This document shows positions 43,160 to 54,334 of a stretch of 64,000 nt of DNA, piece after piece. The notes beneath the pieces were generated by a model that was not told the origin of the DNA, did not search any database, and worked only from the letters and a program-made list of their open reading frames with translations. Position 1 is the stretch's first letter. The number at the start of each line of letters is the position of its first letter. The DNA comes from Argyresthia goedartella (taxonomy: Eukaryota > Arthropoda > Insecta > Lepidoptera > Argyresthiidae): the NCBI GenBank assembly GCA_949825045.1, contig OX463820.1, positions 7,700,501 through 7,764,500 of the forward strand. Direction: 5' to 3'. Position numbers and translations under genes: made by a program.

Positions 43160-44848
43160 CTGAGACATGTTCCAGGGGAAATGAACCCAGCAGACTGTGC
43201 GTCTCGTGGGTGTCACGCTCCGGAGTTGGTTGGACATCCCTTGTGGTGGGGTCCAAAATGGTTGACTCAAGCCGAATCGGATTGGCCAATGAGTCCACGC
43301 GTTACCACGGCGAACGGCGCCTTGACAGTCGGTGTCTGTACGACGCAACCAGAGCCGGAAGAGGAGATCAGCCTGCTGGAACGGTACAGCTCGCTCGACA
43401 AGCTGGTCAATGTGACCGCCTGGATCTGCCGATTTGCGCGGAATTGTCGGAATTCTGAGGCGCAACGAGTGCGGACACAGGTCCTGACACCACGGGAACG
43501 GAACCATGCGTTGTTCGCATTGGTACGGAACGTGCAGACGGTGCACTTTAAGTCCGAATTGGACATTCTGAGACGCGGACGCGTCCAACTGAAGGGAGCT
43601 GTGGCTCGGCTCAACCCGTTTATTGACCCTCAAGGATTGCTGAGGGTAGGAGGTCGGCTGCGGAATGCCAACCTGCCTTATGCGGCTCGCCACCCGTTGT
43701 TACTCCCTAGGAAAGGGAAGTTGGTCGAACTGTTGATACAGGATCGACACATTCGGAACGGGCATGTCGGATGCCACGCCTTGATGGCGTTTCTCCAGCG
43801 CGAGTTCTGGATTCTATCGGGAAGACGCTTAGTGCGTAGCGTCGTATTTCGGTGCCTGCCTTGTTATCGGGCCAAGGCGGCTACGATGCAGCCCCAGATG
43901 GGCGATTTGCCCTCGGATAGGGTTAACGAAATCCGGCCCTTTGCGGGTGTCGGAACGGATTTCGCGGGACCATTCATGGTCAAGTCTTCACAGCTACGGA
44001 ACGCCAGATTAGTGAAGGCATACCTGTGCGTCTTCGTGTGCTTGGCCACGAAGGCAGTCCACTTGGAGGTGGTCAGTGACCTCACTACGGAGGCATTTAT
44101 CGCATGTCTGGATCGGTTCGTCTCACGAAGGGGCCTCCCGTCATTAATCCGTTCGGACAACGGCACAAATTTTGTCGGAGCCAGGCGATATCTGCAGGAG
44201 GTCACTTAATTCCTGAACGGTAACCAGGACGCCATCGGTACGGCTTGCTCCCGACGTGGGATTGAATGGGTTTTCAGTCCGCCGGGATGTCCTCATTGGG
44301 GAGGAATTTTTGAGGCTGCGGTTAAATCGGCTAAGTCGCACCTGACGAGGATCATCGGTGAGACCTCTCTACGCTTTGAAGAGCTTGCGACGCTGTTCTG
44401 TAAAATTGAAATGACACTGAACTCGCGTCCGTTGTGCCCGCTCAGTTCGGATCCAAATGACTTGGAAGCGTTGACGCCGGGTCACTTCCTGATAGGTCAG
44501 CCCCTTAACGCCCTGCCAGAATACCCATTCGGTGATGTTAAGTTAAGTTGGTTAACTAGGTGGCAGATGTTGCAGCAGATGGCTCAAGATTTTTGGAAAC
44601 GGTGGTCCCTTGAGTACTTGCACATCTTGCAGCAGCGCCTTAAGTGGACTGACCGGACGAGCCCCCCTCAAGTCGGTGATTTGGTGCTGATTAAGGATGC
44701 GAACCTGCCATCATTGAGATGGAGACGAGGACGGATCGTCAATTTGTACACGGGTCGGAATGGCACGCCTCGATCAGCAGAAGTCAAGGTGGGGGACTCG
44801 GTCCTCAAGAGAGCGGTCGCAACACTTTCTCGCCTTCCTATTGATTAG
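43160..44848 (+). pseudogene. BEL/Pao integrase (one in-frame stop)
   Basis: Residues from LRHVPGEMNPADCASRG lead to the integrase zinc-finger region (HIRNGHVGCHALMAFLQR, CLPCYRA), then the DDE core: VGTDFAGPFMV (Asp), LIRSDNGTNFVGA (Asp) and, after an in-frame TAA at 44207-44209, HWGGIFEAAVK (Glu). The C-terminal domain follows (TPGHFLIGQPLNALPE, LRWRRGRIVNLYTG). All three acidic residues are present. The TAA would cut the core before its Glu, so this copy cannot integrate on its own. Confidence 0.85.
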
Positions 44849-44879
44849 GGACGGGTTCGGGCCTGTCCGGGCGGGTGAC

Positions 44880-45412
44880 TGTTTAATATTTATGCTTCGG
44901 AACGCACCTCCTCTTGTTGCGCGACTCGGAACGGAAACAGAACCGCAGCTGTCACTCGTATCGAAACGAGAGGAGTAATTGGAGGTTTTTTTCTCGTCGG
45001 GAGAAAAAACATGTCTGCTCAGGCATCGGGCCATTGATTGTAATTCGGTGTAACAATCGTTTAATACATGTGTCGAGCCTGGTCGGAGTGTAAATCTACC
45101 ACATCGTCGGGAAATAAGTAGATTCGCGTCAGCGGTTAAGTGATCCGTGTTGATTGGACATCGTCGTATCGGACGGCGACTCCACGTGTCGGCAGGCAGC
45201 ACGCCGGCAACAGCGTCGGGCAGCGACAGTGAGATTCATCCCTGATCCTACCCAAACTTATGCCCTTATCCCGTATTCCTGCCCCGAATCGAGCTTTCGA
45301 TTTCCTGTCTACGGCGACAAAGGTCAGTAACAATCAAGATTTTCTCTCCCGTGCTGGCAAAAACCCAGCCCCTCAAGATTCCACGCCGTTCGGTAGGCGT
45401 GGAAATTAAACA
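44880..45412 (+). repeat. Right LTR of BEL/Pao element (533 bp)
   Basis: Aligns end to end with 37909-38443. Differences seen include a shorter T run (7 against 9) and about 8 scattered substitutions. Confidence 0.9.
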
Positions 45413-46198
45413 ACTATAATTATTAAAAAATAGCAGACATAGATAAAGAAAAGTGAAATGAAACAACATTCAATTGTATATTAAAAAAAAATATGTCATA
45501 AAATAAATAAATAAGTTAAATCTTTAAACCCTATAATAACTAATATCATGTAATACGTATAAATAAATTATATACACATCCAGTCCCTATTCACTACACT
45601 CAAACATATAAACATTACACTATACTCGTCTTTTCTATTACACAAGTCACCTACATTCATCACACATACACACATGCACATTATTGCACATGCAGTAGCT
45701 GACTGATGCACACACAGAGGTATAATTAAATAACTCATAGTTTCTGCTTCAAAAACAAAAAAATCTTATTTTTTTTTTGTTTTAAAGCAGAAAACATAGA
45801 GTTTTGACTTAGGCATGTTATTAATCCTCTCCTAATCTCACGAACACTTCATCTAATCGTATTGTGGATGGGGTGAGGTAAGGTTCATGTCTACCATAAC
45901 CCATATACCAGACTATTGCCATTGTATGGGAGCAGCATCCTATGGTCCTCTTACAGATGTTACCGAACAGTAATAATAAGCTATTGCTCGACGTCCACTT
46001 GCTGCCCGATTTAATCCAATATACACGTAGTATTTTTTGCCTGGATTTGCCGGGATTGAATTCATCCTCTTATGATCCACAAGTTTTCCCCTTCAAGTTA
46101 CCTGACAATTTCTTGGGGAACCCCACCACCCAGCTCAATAATAAAAGCTTCATTGGATTGAAGGTGCTCTCCATAATAGCTTTTGCTTGTTTAAGCTG
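45413..46198. other. Intergenic DNA between BEL element and transposase relic
   Basis: AT-rich. 45600-45690 has CACATACACACATGCACAT-type runs. 45739-45797 is a small foldback (GTTTCTGCTTCAAAAACAAA / TTTGTTTTAAAGCAGAAAAC). 45830-46190 may be 3' flank of the transposase relic; no gene is supported. Confidence 0.4.
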
Positions 46199-47648
46199 TT
46201 ATATACCAAGGCTAAACAGTATTAATTCTTCTTCACTCAGCGTTGGGAAATCAATAAAATCAGCCATATCTGCAGTCATAACTTGGAATTTTGCACGTCT
46301 TCTGTTTAAATTGTGTCTGGCTACTAGATTACCCAGTGTATTAGGCATGTTTATTCTTTCACCTATTATTTGAAAGAAATCAGTTGCATGAACGTTATCC
46401 ACTATCAAGACATGATAGGCATTTATTAACGCGGCAGCAATTCTAAAATACTCCGTTGTATATTGCAGTGTTATATTGACATTGACGTGTCTCAGCAGGC
46501 GGAAATCTCTCTTGAACCGGCCGTTTATGACTTCCACGACCCATCTTCAAATAGTGACCAGTCGCGACTTATTAGCTTGCTCCGTTGTGAGTTGCGTTTC
46601 CCTAGGAAGTTTTGTCTCCGGCATCTTTGGAAATTGCATCTCTGAACCCACGGTCTAATATAAATACGTCCCCATTGCGGTAAAACCATTGAAATAATCC
46701 GTCACCGTTATAATTTTCGTTTTCTACAATACTCCGCATTATTTGCGCATCGGAAGAAGTAGCAGCGTGTGGGCCAGAAACTTCTATGATGTGCCCGTCA
46801 CAACAAACAAACAGAAACGGTTTATACAAGTTTCGAAACTTATGGCTGCTGTAGGATTTCCTTTGAAAAAAGGAGTTAGAACACTTTCGAATATATATGT
46901 AAGTAATCTATAATTGTTATGGCTTTTCTTTCATCAAGAGGACTGTCAGGGTTTACAAAAATTCTTTCGGGAATCATAATATTCCTCCGTGCTACATCTT
47001 CCCGGGTCATGTGGTCAAAGCCTAAGTGAATAGGAACAAAGTCCTGCATCAGTGATTCTCGACCAGTGCGGAGCATTCTCGAGTAAGTGGCTTCACTGGT
47101 TTGGAAAATCGAAGCTAGCCGTGCATTTAAGTCGCCGGTTCGGAGTTTGGCTAACAAAGCTGCTAGAATAGTTTTTTTGTTTCTTCTTAGATTTAGGCTA
47201 GGAGTGTTGGCTAATAAATCAGTAAACTGTTCGATAGTCAAGCCAGTCCAGTCGTGAAATTCCTTCTGATTTATTTCATCATAATGTTCAAAATCTAATG
47301 CTTCTGTGCTGACGTGGCTTACTAATAATCTCATAGCACTAACGATTTGAGCTGGATTGTTCTATTAAATTGTCTTGCATAGCAATTAAATGCCATTCAG
47401 CTTGTTCAAAGTGTTCATTGCATACACGACTATTTTCAGTTATGAACACACTGTAGCGGCAAAGCATTCGTAGTATTATATTTTCGGGTATTCTGTGTCT
47501 CGTGGCATTTCCACAGTGTTGAAACACACAAGTATTTGTCGAATTACCGGTACGGCTGAACCCGGACAAAGTAGTTAGCGGGGCATGAGCGTTGACTTCT
47601 TGAAGTTCTTCGTCTGCAACGCCAGGTTCACGTTGGTTGCGTAGGTAC

Positions 47649-47997
47649 TGTAAGGTAGGTTGTATATTGTCTACGGGCTTCTTTAGAGTGGGTGTCACTT
47701 TGGCACCGTTACTTGTTTGTAATTTTAAAAAAGAAAGAGGATTGGATGTGAGAAGTCAATGTGACACACTTCACCGTAGGCTTTGGCCAGTGACTGAGCT
47801 AAATTATAGTGAGGATTAGATTAATGGCTATCGAGCCAGTTGTGGATCCCTTTTATAAAAAGTGTGTAAACTAAAACAAATAAAAACTAATCAGTTATAA
47901 CCCAAGTATTTAATATATATCCCACACAGGGTTAGCAAATAGATAGTGCTAAACAGATAGTGCTCAAGAGTACGATATTAGCACCAAGAGCGCTACA
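47649..47997 (+). repeat. Left LTR of Gypsy element (349 bp)
   Basis: Begins TGTAAGGTAGGTTG and ends AGAGCGCTACA. It includes TTTTATAAAAAGTG as a TATA-like site and AATAAAAA as a possible polyadenylation signal. The uninterrupted TAATATATATCCC here gives the empty site for the insertion in the right LTR. Confidence 0.9.
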
Positions 47998-48282
47998 TTG
48001 GTGGAGGCGCCGAACGAGCCGGAGAAGTAAGAAGATTGCTTCAGATGGAAGGTGACGTCATAAGAAGTGACGTAATTGAAGAGGAGAGGAGATCGTCGAT
48101 CCAGACCTTGCTGAATCGAGGAACGATCGAATGTGCATTGGGAAGTATTTTTCTGTACTCAAGTTTTTTATTTAGGAATTACCTCGACCTGCCAAGCGAG
48201 TGAAGAATCAAATAGAAAAATGTTGTGGGAAGATTGTTTTATAGCGGCGCACACATTTGGAAAAATTTTATGAAATTATTTC

Positions 48283-48918
48283 ATGATGGAGGAGTTGTCA
48301 ACTTGTTTTTCGGGGAGTCCTCAGGAGTCCTTTGAAGATTTTTTAGAAGACTTCAGAGATGCTGCATCGAGGCAGAAATTTATATCGTCGGAGGAATTGA
48401 AATCATTATTTCCTTCGTATTTGAAAGGTGGAGCCTTATATTTTTTTAGGGAAATTAGGGGCAGTGCACAGACATTTGACGAGGTGGTGAATAAGTTTGA
48501 TGAGGAGTTTGGAGGCACAGACTTTGCAGATAAGTTCTACAATGCCAAGCAAGAGAAAAGAAGTTTGTTGGACTACTTCCATTATTTAGGGGACCTGGCG
48601 AGGAAGGCTAGAGTTACTAAAGATGACATTTTTATAACGCAATTTTTAAGAGAATTGCAAAACCATCTTAGAAATAAATTAATGTTGAGCCATTTTGTAG
48701 ATAAGAAGGCGCTAAGGGCAGTGCTAGTACAGATGGAGAAGTTAAGTCCGGGAAGTGACGATAATGTGAATGTGTTTAGGAACCCGGCAACTTTTGGACC
48801 GAATTTGGCCCATAGCAATAGGGGGGGGGGGACAGGCCGAATGTTTCTAGTACTAATAATTATAATTTGCGTCCTAGGCAAGCGGATTTTGCAACACGTC
48901 GTCGCTAGAGCCCGATAG
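48283..48918 (+). pseudogene. Gypsy Gag (frameshifted at a poly-G run)
   Basis: Frame MMEELSTCFSGSPQESFEDF with capsid-type sequence (SYLKGGALYFFREIRG, DEFGG-like, LLDYFHYLGDLARKARVT, QFLRELQNHLRNKLML). At about 48820-48831 a run of ten G's throws the frame. Beyond it the gag reading (RMFLVLIIIICVLG) is out of register and the expected CCHC knuckle is not found. Another frame continues toward protease (DSGDQADLWNEGLRR). Confidence 0.75.
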
Positions 48919-48991
48919 CGGTGACCAGGCTGACCTGTGGAATGAGGGCCTCAGACGAGCTCAGCAGCGTAGCACAGAAGCGGAACGAACA

Positions 48992-49363
48992 ATGGGGAAG
49001 ATCGTCGCAGTCGAGGCGAATCAGCAGGTCAGACCATTAGTTTTATTCAATTCTTATGGGGTAAAGGTGGTAGCTCTTTTAGATACAGGCGCTACAGCTT
49101 CATGCATCAGCCCAGCCGTTGCAGGTCAAGTGGGTGCGAGATATATGCAAGAAGAGAAGAGACGGGTTAAGGCGGTAAATGGAAGTTTGCTGCAAATTGT
49201 AGGGAAATGTGTTATAGATTTTAGTTTGGACAATTTTAGCTTTTCACAGGAATTTTTAGTAGTAACTGATTTGAATTGTAGCATTATTTTAGGGGTGGAT
49301 TTTTTAATAAAGAACGGTATGAATATTGATTTTGTTCATTCGTGTATGTGTTTTTTCCAGTGA
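48992..49363 (+). CDS. Gypsy aspartic protease region
   Basis: Frame MGKIVAVEANQQVRPLVLF. The active-site motif is VVALLDTGATASCISPAV and the distal motif is NCSIILGVDFLIKNGMN. Its end overlaps the RT frame (49342 on), which is in a different register, so a frameshift lies at about 49350. Confidence 0.8.
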   Translation: MGKIVAVEANQQVRPLVLFNSYGVKVVALLDTGATASCISPAVAGQVGARYMQEEKRRVKAVNGSLLQIVGKCVIDFSLDNFSFSQEFLVVTDLNCSIILGVDFLIKNGMNIDFVHSCMCFFQ

Positions 49364-50826
49364 AAATACCGTTTTTCAATAATTTCCATAAGAAACAAAA
49401 CACGACGCCGGTAAAACGAAATGTCATGTGCGTAGGGATTCTTTCAAAACAAAAGATAGGGTCGGACTTTCTAGACGGTTCTAGATGGAAACTAGTGAAC
49501 TTCGGGGAAACCACGGTTATCGAGGATCGTGACGTGATAAATTCTATCGACTTTCAGGAGCTAAGAAAGGGCGATTACGTTTATTTCTCGGGGTTATCGG
49601 ATTCGTGCGAATTTGCGTTTGGGGTAGAAGATAAACGGTTTATCGTAAATGAGGGTTTATGTGAGAATGATAAGCGGGTATTATTGGCGTTGTTGGATAG
49701 GAATGCGGATAGATTTGCGTTTGCAACTGACCAGTTAGGTAGGTCGGAGATAGTGTCGGTCGATATTAAGACTTATGATGAAGAGCCGGTTCATTGTCAC
49801 CCGTATCGCGTTTCGCCGGTGCAACGGGAAATTATTGAGGAGCAGGTCGCGGAGATGTTGAAACTAGGTGTTATTAGGGAATCCACTAGTTCTTATGCTG
49901 CGCCCGTAGTGTTAATTAAAAAGCCCGATGATTCATGGAGGTTTTGTATAGATTATCGGAAATTAAACAAGAAAATTTGTAGGGATAATTATCCTATTCC
50001 GCGGATAGAAGACATTGTCGATAGTTTGGCCGGGGCCAAGTATTTTGCGGAGTTAGATCTCAATTCAGGTTATTGGCAGACGGTTATTACGGAAGGTAGG
50101 CATAAAACGGCTTTCGTCACGACCACGGGTCTTTATGAATTTAATGTTGTTCCGTTCGGTTTGGCAACGTGTCAAGCGGTTTTCCAACGGATGATGGATA
50201 AAGTTTTAGCGGATTTAAGATTTAAAGGGGTTATGGTTTACGTGGACAATGTAATTGTGTATGGTAGAACGTTCGAGGAGTTTACCGATACGTTGCAGAA
50301 AGTTTTTGGGCGGTTTAGAGAAGCGAACTTGACCTTCAAGCCATCTAAATGTAAATTCGGTTTTTGCGAGATTGAGATGCTGGGTTATCGAATCTCGAAT
50401 GAAGGAGTAAAACCTAGTGAGAAAAAGCTGAAGGCTATGCAACAGGTTCCAACTCCCACATCTACAAAGGATGTGAAACAATTATTAGGTTTATTTTCTT
50501 ATTATAGAAAATTTGTATCGAATTTTGCGAGAATATCGTTGCCTCTCACTAAATTATTGAAAAAGAAGGTAAAGTTTCAATGGAATGAAGAATTGCAGAA
50601 TTCGTTCGAGTATATTAAGAAGGTTATGTGTAGTGCGCCAATACCTTCCTATTATTCGGGGGATAAGTCGGTTACTACGAGGGTTTATGTGGATGCGTCT
50701 AACGAGGCGTTAGGTGCAGTATTGATGCAGGGCGTTGAAAAATTGAGTCCGGTTGCCTACGCGTCTAGGAAGTTAACGGATGCGGAGAAAAATATAGTAC
50801 GACGGAGAAAGAGTGTCTGGGGTTAG
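49342..50826 (+). pseudogene. Gypsy reverse transcriptase with altered catalytic box
   Basis: RT motifs: EEPVHCHPYRVSPVQREIIE, GVIRESTSSYAAPVVLIKK, WRFCIDYRKLN, AELDLNSGYWQ, and FGLATCQAVFQRMM where Gypsy elements usually have NAPAxFQ. The catalytic box reads YVDN at about 50240-50251 in place of YVDD or YxDD. RNase H begins TTRVYVDASNEALGAVLMQG. The frame shifts at about 50815; RNase H continues in another frame ([29 protein letters not shown]) to about 50940. Changing the second Asp of the box should abolish polymerase activity. Confidence 0.85.
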
Positions 50827-50944
50827 TATGGGCGTTAAGGCACTATAGGCAATATCTTTGGGGATCGTATTTTCAGGTTGTTACAGACCATAGCGCGTTA
50901 TGTTGGTTACAGTCGAAAAAAAATATGACTGGTAGGTTAGAGCG

Positions 50945-51705
50945 ATGGGCGTTAGCTTTTTTGATAGATTTTTTGATAGGAATCCGCTACTGGAAGAAGG
51001 GAAACGGGAAACAGAAAGAAAGGAGTCTTCTTCTCGTTCTGAACCTGATGATGATGGTTTGGAAGTTTTTAGTATTAATGTAGAGTCGTTACAGGCGGAT
51101 CAAGAGAACGATTCATTTTGTAGTAGATGGTTAACGCGGTTGAGCGAACGTCCGGAAGCGTGGCGTAGCGGTTTTTGTTTGAGAAATAATTTCTTATATA
51201 AAAGCGTACGTAGAGATGGAGAAATTAGGGAGGTATTAGTATTGCCTAGGTCTTTGTTTCAAAATGTAATGAACGAATTACATGATGAGGCGTGGACAGG
51301 AGGTCATTTGGGTCTCGCAAAGACGTTGAAGAGGTTTCGGTCGAAATATTTCATGCCGAAAGCCGGTAAGGAGATAGAGCGTTATATAGCTTCGTGCGTG
51401 CCGTGTCAAGAAAGGAAGTTAGGTAGGTAATATTTTTAAAATTGTAAGACGGACCTGCGGATGAAATAATTTTTTTCAATAGTCTGGGAGGCCACTCGGC
51501 TATTTTGCGAGTTACTCGAGCGCGTTTTGTTATACGTACCAAGGCGGATAACGGGAAGATGTATGAAGTTGGCACGTCTGTATCAGGGACCATACAAGGT
51601 CATGGAGATCGTTGGGAGGTCTAATGTGCTGATTCGTCGTCTGAACTCACGGTCACGGGGCGTTATTGTTAACACAAATAGTTTAAAACGCTTTGTGCTG
51701 CATTG
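50945..51705 (+). pseudogene. Gypsy integrase remnant with core deleted
   Basis: 50945-51430 ends with the HHCC zinc-binding region (NELHDEAWTGGHLGLAKTL, YIASCVPCQERKLGR). After about 60 bases of unrelated-looking sequence, coding resumes with the chromodomain-side C-terminus (YQGPYKVMEIVGRSNVLIRR, VNTNSLKRFVLH, stop about 51705). The whole DDE catalytic core is missing, a deletion of several hundred bases. Confidence 0.8.
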
Positions 51706-53081
51706 AGGGGTTCGTCTGATATTAAATAATTATACATTAGGACATTAAATAATTATAGGATTAGGATAGGAACATTAGGATATTAAATAATTATACATTA
51801 GGAATATAATACAATTTTATCCCGGTTGATGGTTTGTGGTTTGTGTATACGGTGTTGTTATGAATTGTTTATTAACCGGTGTTTCTTTTCATGTTGTTGC
51901 TGAGCTATGATGTCTGATGAGGACCGTACACCAAATACCCAAGAAATATCTGTAACATACTAGATTTCCGTGGTAGATTACCTTTATATGAGAAACTTTT
52001 ATAAACGACAGTTCGAATAATTGTTTGAACCGATCGCCTGGTTTTATCTTTGAGAGCAGTATGACAAGGCAATAGCTATTCGTCATAGGGTTCTGTTTTG
52101 GTTCCCGCGTTCTTAAAGTATAGAGTTGGGATGATTTGGTAAGGGGAGACTATGGGTTGTATAACGAAGGTTTCTCAATGAAAGTAATTTCTGATGTGGG
52201 ATAACTCGGGTATTCGATACACATTCGAGATTCTTTGTAGTGTCTTTACTTGGGTAATTGGTTGCAACTCACGGCGATTATCTTAAACTGTTAATAGTAA
52301 AATATAGTTTACTGAATTCCAATGGATTAGTTGAGGTTTATGTACGTAGTAGTATCGGTTTTAAAGCTAGTTGATTTCATCGTATTATTGGAACGAATTT
52401 TAATGAACTCATTCTTAGGCTGTGGCTTAGTAATACGGTTCTATAGATTAATCCTGTTAATATGGTTGACGTTTCCTATATTTGAAAATAATAATTTGTT
52501 TTCTTTGATCTTTGCCTGCGTTAATTTTTGAAATATTTTCGTTCGGTGGAAAGAGTTTACAATGTGTTCACAATTGTTATATGCAAAGATCTATATTAAT
52601 TTTATGAACGGAGGTATTATGGTTGTCTGATAAGTTTTTCGCTAGTTTTTGTTGTCAGAAAGTTTGTCGAATGATAACTATTCGAGAAGCTAAATCTTAG
52701 CTAGATTCAGCTGTTTGCCTTCGTATTGTAATTGAGAGTTTTCTAGCTTTAGGTAGGTTAGTGTTAAGCCGCGAATAATTGTATGATGGGATCATAGGGT
52801 GTTATAATTTAAGTTTTTTAAGGTGCATAGCCTTAAGTGTAGTTTGGTGTTGTTATTTAATGTTTAATTGAGTAGGTTAATTAGGATGGTTGGACAGATA
52901 AGGATTAGGGTACTTGATGTTATTTAAATTTATGCTTGCGGCATATTTACTGTCTTTTAGATTTCATGCATAGCAAACTAACTTAAAGTTAACATTTAAT
53001 GTTTTTTAGATTTTAGACTTTGAGATAGGGTTGTCATTTTAGATTTTAGACTTTGCGTTAGGGTTGCGAGGGGGGAATGAT
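51706..53081 (+). other. Long 3' untranslated region of the Gypsy element
   Basis: About 1.4 kb, AT-rich, without a supported gene. TTAGGATATTAAATAATTAT blocks are repeated near 51720-51810, and AGATTTTAGACTTTG is repeated near 53010 and 53040. No envelope-like motifs. It ends in the polypurine tract at 53066-53077. Confidence 0.6.
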
Positions 53082-54334
53082 TGTAAGGTAGGTTGTATAT
53101 TGTATACGGGCCTCTTTAGAGTGGGTGTCACTTTGGCACCGTTACTTGTTTGTAATTTTAAAAAAGAAAGAGGATTGGATGTGAGAAGTCAATGTGACAC
53201 ACTTCACCGTAGGCTTCGGCCAGTGACTGAGCTAAATTATAGTGAGGATTAGATTAATGGCTATCGAGCCAGTTGTGGATCCCTTTTATAAAAAGTGTGT
53301 AAACTAAAACAAATAAAAACCAATCAGTTATAACCCAAGTCTTTAATATACAGGGTGTCTCATTTAAATCGGTCAGTATGGGAAAGTCTGAAACTATAAG
53401 ACATACGAAGATCTGTTCTTAGGAACCATGTCATCGATTTTAATAAGAAGAAAAACTGCATTCATACATTAGAAAAAAACCTGTACTCGGCTCAGGAATC
53501 GCACCCGGTGGTTTTAAAAAAAAAGTTAGACTATTTCTATCGATTGTGTAGGTCTTAAGCAGTAAATGGCTCTATGAAACATGAAGTCAAAAATTAATAA
53601 AATGCATTGTTTTCACATACTTTAATTTATTTTAGCAGGTGTTCGAAGTGTCCACCTTTTTTTTTCAATAAAATATTCAACACGTTTAGGTAACGATCTT
53701 ACAATTTGTAAATATTAAATCTATACATTTTGTTAAACGTGTTAGTTTTCTAACATGTTGAGCAAAATTATATTCCAACATGACATTTAGTAAGTCATTA
53801 GATTGTGTATCGTTTACTAGTACATTTTGTATTTTCATGTGGTGAATTTGGTGAAGGTCTCTATGGCTGCTTTTAGGTCTTTAACCGTGTCATAGCTTAC
53901 ACTTCATCCTCAACGTAACCCCACAAGAAATAGTCAAGAGGCGTAAATCACACCTACTAAAATAAATTAAAGTATGTGAAAACAATGCATTTTATTCATT
54001 TTAGACATCATGTTTCATAGAGCCATTTACTGCTTAAGACCTACACAATCGATATTTAAACAGAAATAGTCTATTTTTTTTTTTCAAAACCACCGGGTTC
54101 GATTCCCGAGCCTAGTACAGGTTTTTTTTCAACGGTATGAATGCAGTTTTTCTTCTTATTAAAATCGATGACATGGTTCCTAAGAACAGATCTGCGTATG
54201 TCTTATAGTTTCAAACTTTCCCATACTGACCGATTTAAATGAGACACCCTGTATATCCCACACAGGGCTAGCAAATAGATAGTGCTAAACAGATAGTGCT
54301 CAAGAGTACGGATATTAGCACCAAGAGCGCTACA
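53082..54334 (+). repeat. Right LTR of Gypsy element, interrupted
   Basis: LTR sequence 53082-53350 and 54252-54334 flanks the 901-bp foldback element. Together the two parts match the left LTR. Confidence 0.9.
53351..54251. mobile_element. Mariner-like foldback element with ~300-bp inverted repeats (901 bp)
   Basis: Ends CAGGGTGTCTCATTT / AAATGAGACACCCTG. The inverted match continues for nearly 300 bp on each side. The target duplication is TA, shown by comparison with the left LTR (TAATATATATCCC). The middle, 53701-53829, is a near copy of 1625-1750 in the non-LTR endonuclease region. No transposase is encoded. Confidence 0.85.

Larger units (their letters stand above)
37909..45412 (+). 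mobile_element. BEL/Pao LTR retrotransposon, full length, inactivated
   Basis: LTRs at 37909-38443 and 44880-45412 begin TGTTTAAT and end TTAAACA. The 5-bp duplication ACTAT (37904-37908 and 45413-45417) is standard for BEL/Pao. By eye the LTRs differ at about 8 substitutions and one 2-bp T-run indel (about 1.5%), so the insertion is fairly recent. The gene order gag, protease, RT, RNase H, integrase is complete. A purine stretch GGGCGGGTGAC precedes the right LTR. There is no envelope gene. Confidence 0.9.
47649..54334 (+). mobile_element. Ty3/Gypsy LTR retrotransposon, internally deleted
   Basis: LTRs are 47649-47997 and 53082-54334; the right one is enlarged by a 901-bp insertion. Both start TGTAAGGTAGG and end GCGCTACA. 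The target duplication is GTAC (47645-47648 and 54335-54338). A polypurine tract GAGGGGGGAA precedes the right LTR. LTRs differ at roughly 7 positions plus an indel (about 2%). gag, protease, RT and part of RNase H/integrase are recognisable but broken, and most of the integrase core is missing. Removing the element and one GTAC restores a continuous reading frame of the transposase it landed in, which fixes the insertion order. Confidence 0.9.

Noticed and set aside
43094..43693. 199-codon minus-strand frame in the BEL element
   Set aside because: It lies opposite integrase coding sequence with clear motifs; GC-rich coding DNA often leaves open antisense frames. The same applies to the other antisense frames between 39 and 45 kb.
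51706..53081. Envelope-like gene in the Gypsy element's 3' region
   Set aside because: The small frames (for example 52331-52531) are hydrophobic only because the DNA is AT-rich. There is no signal peptide, cleavage site or cysteine pattern.
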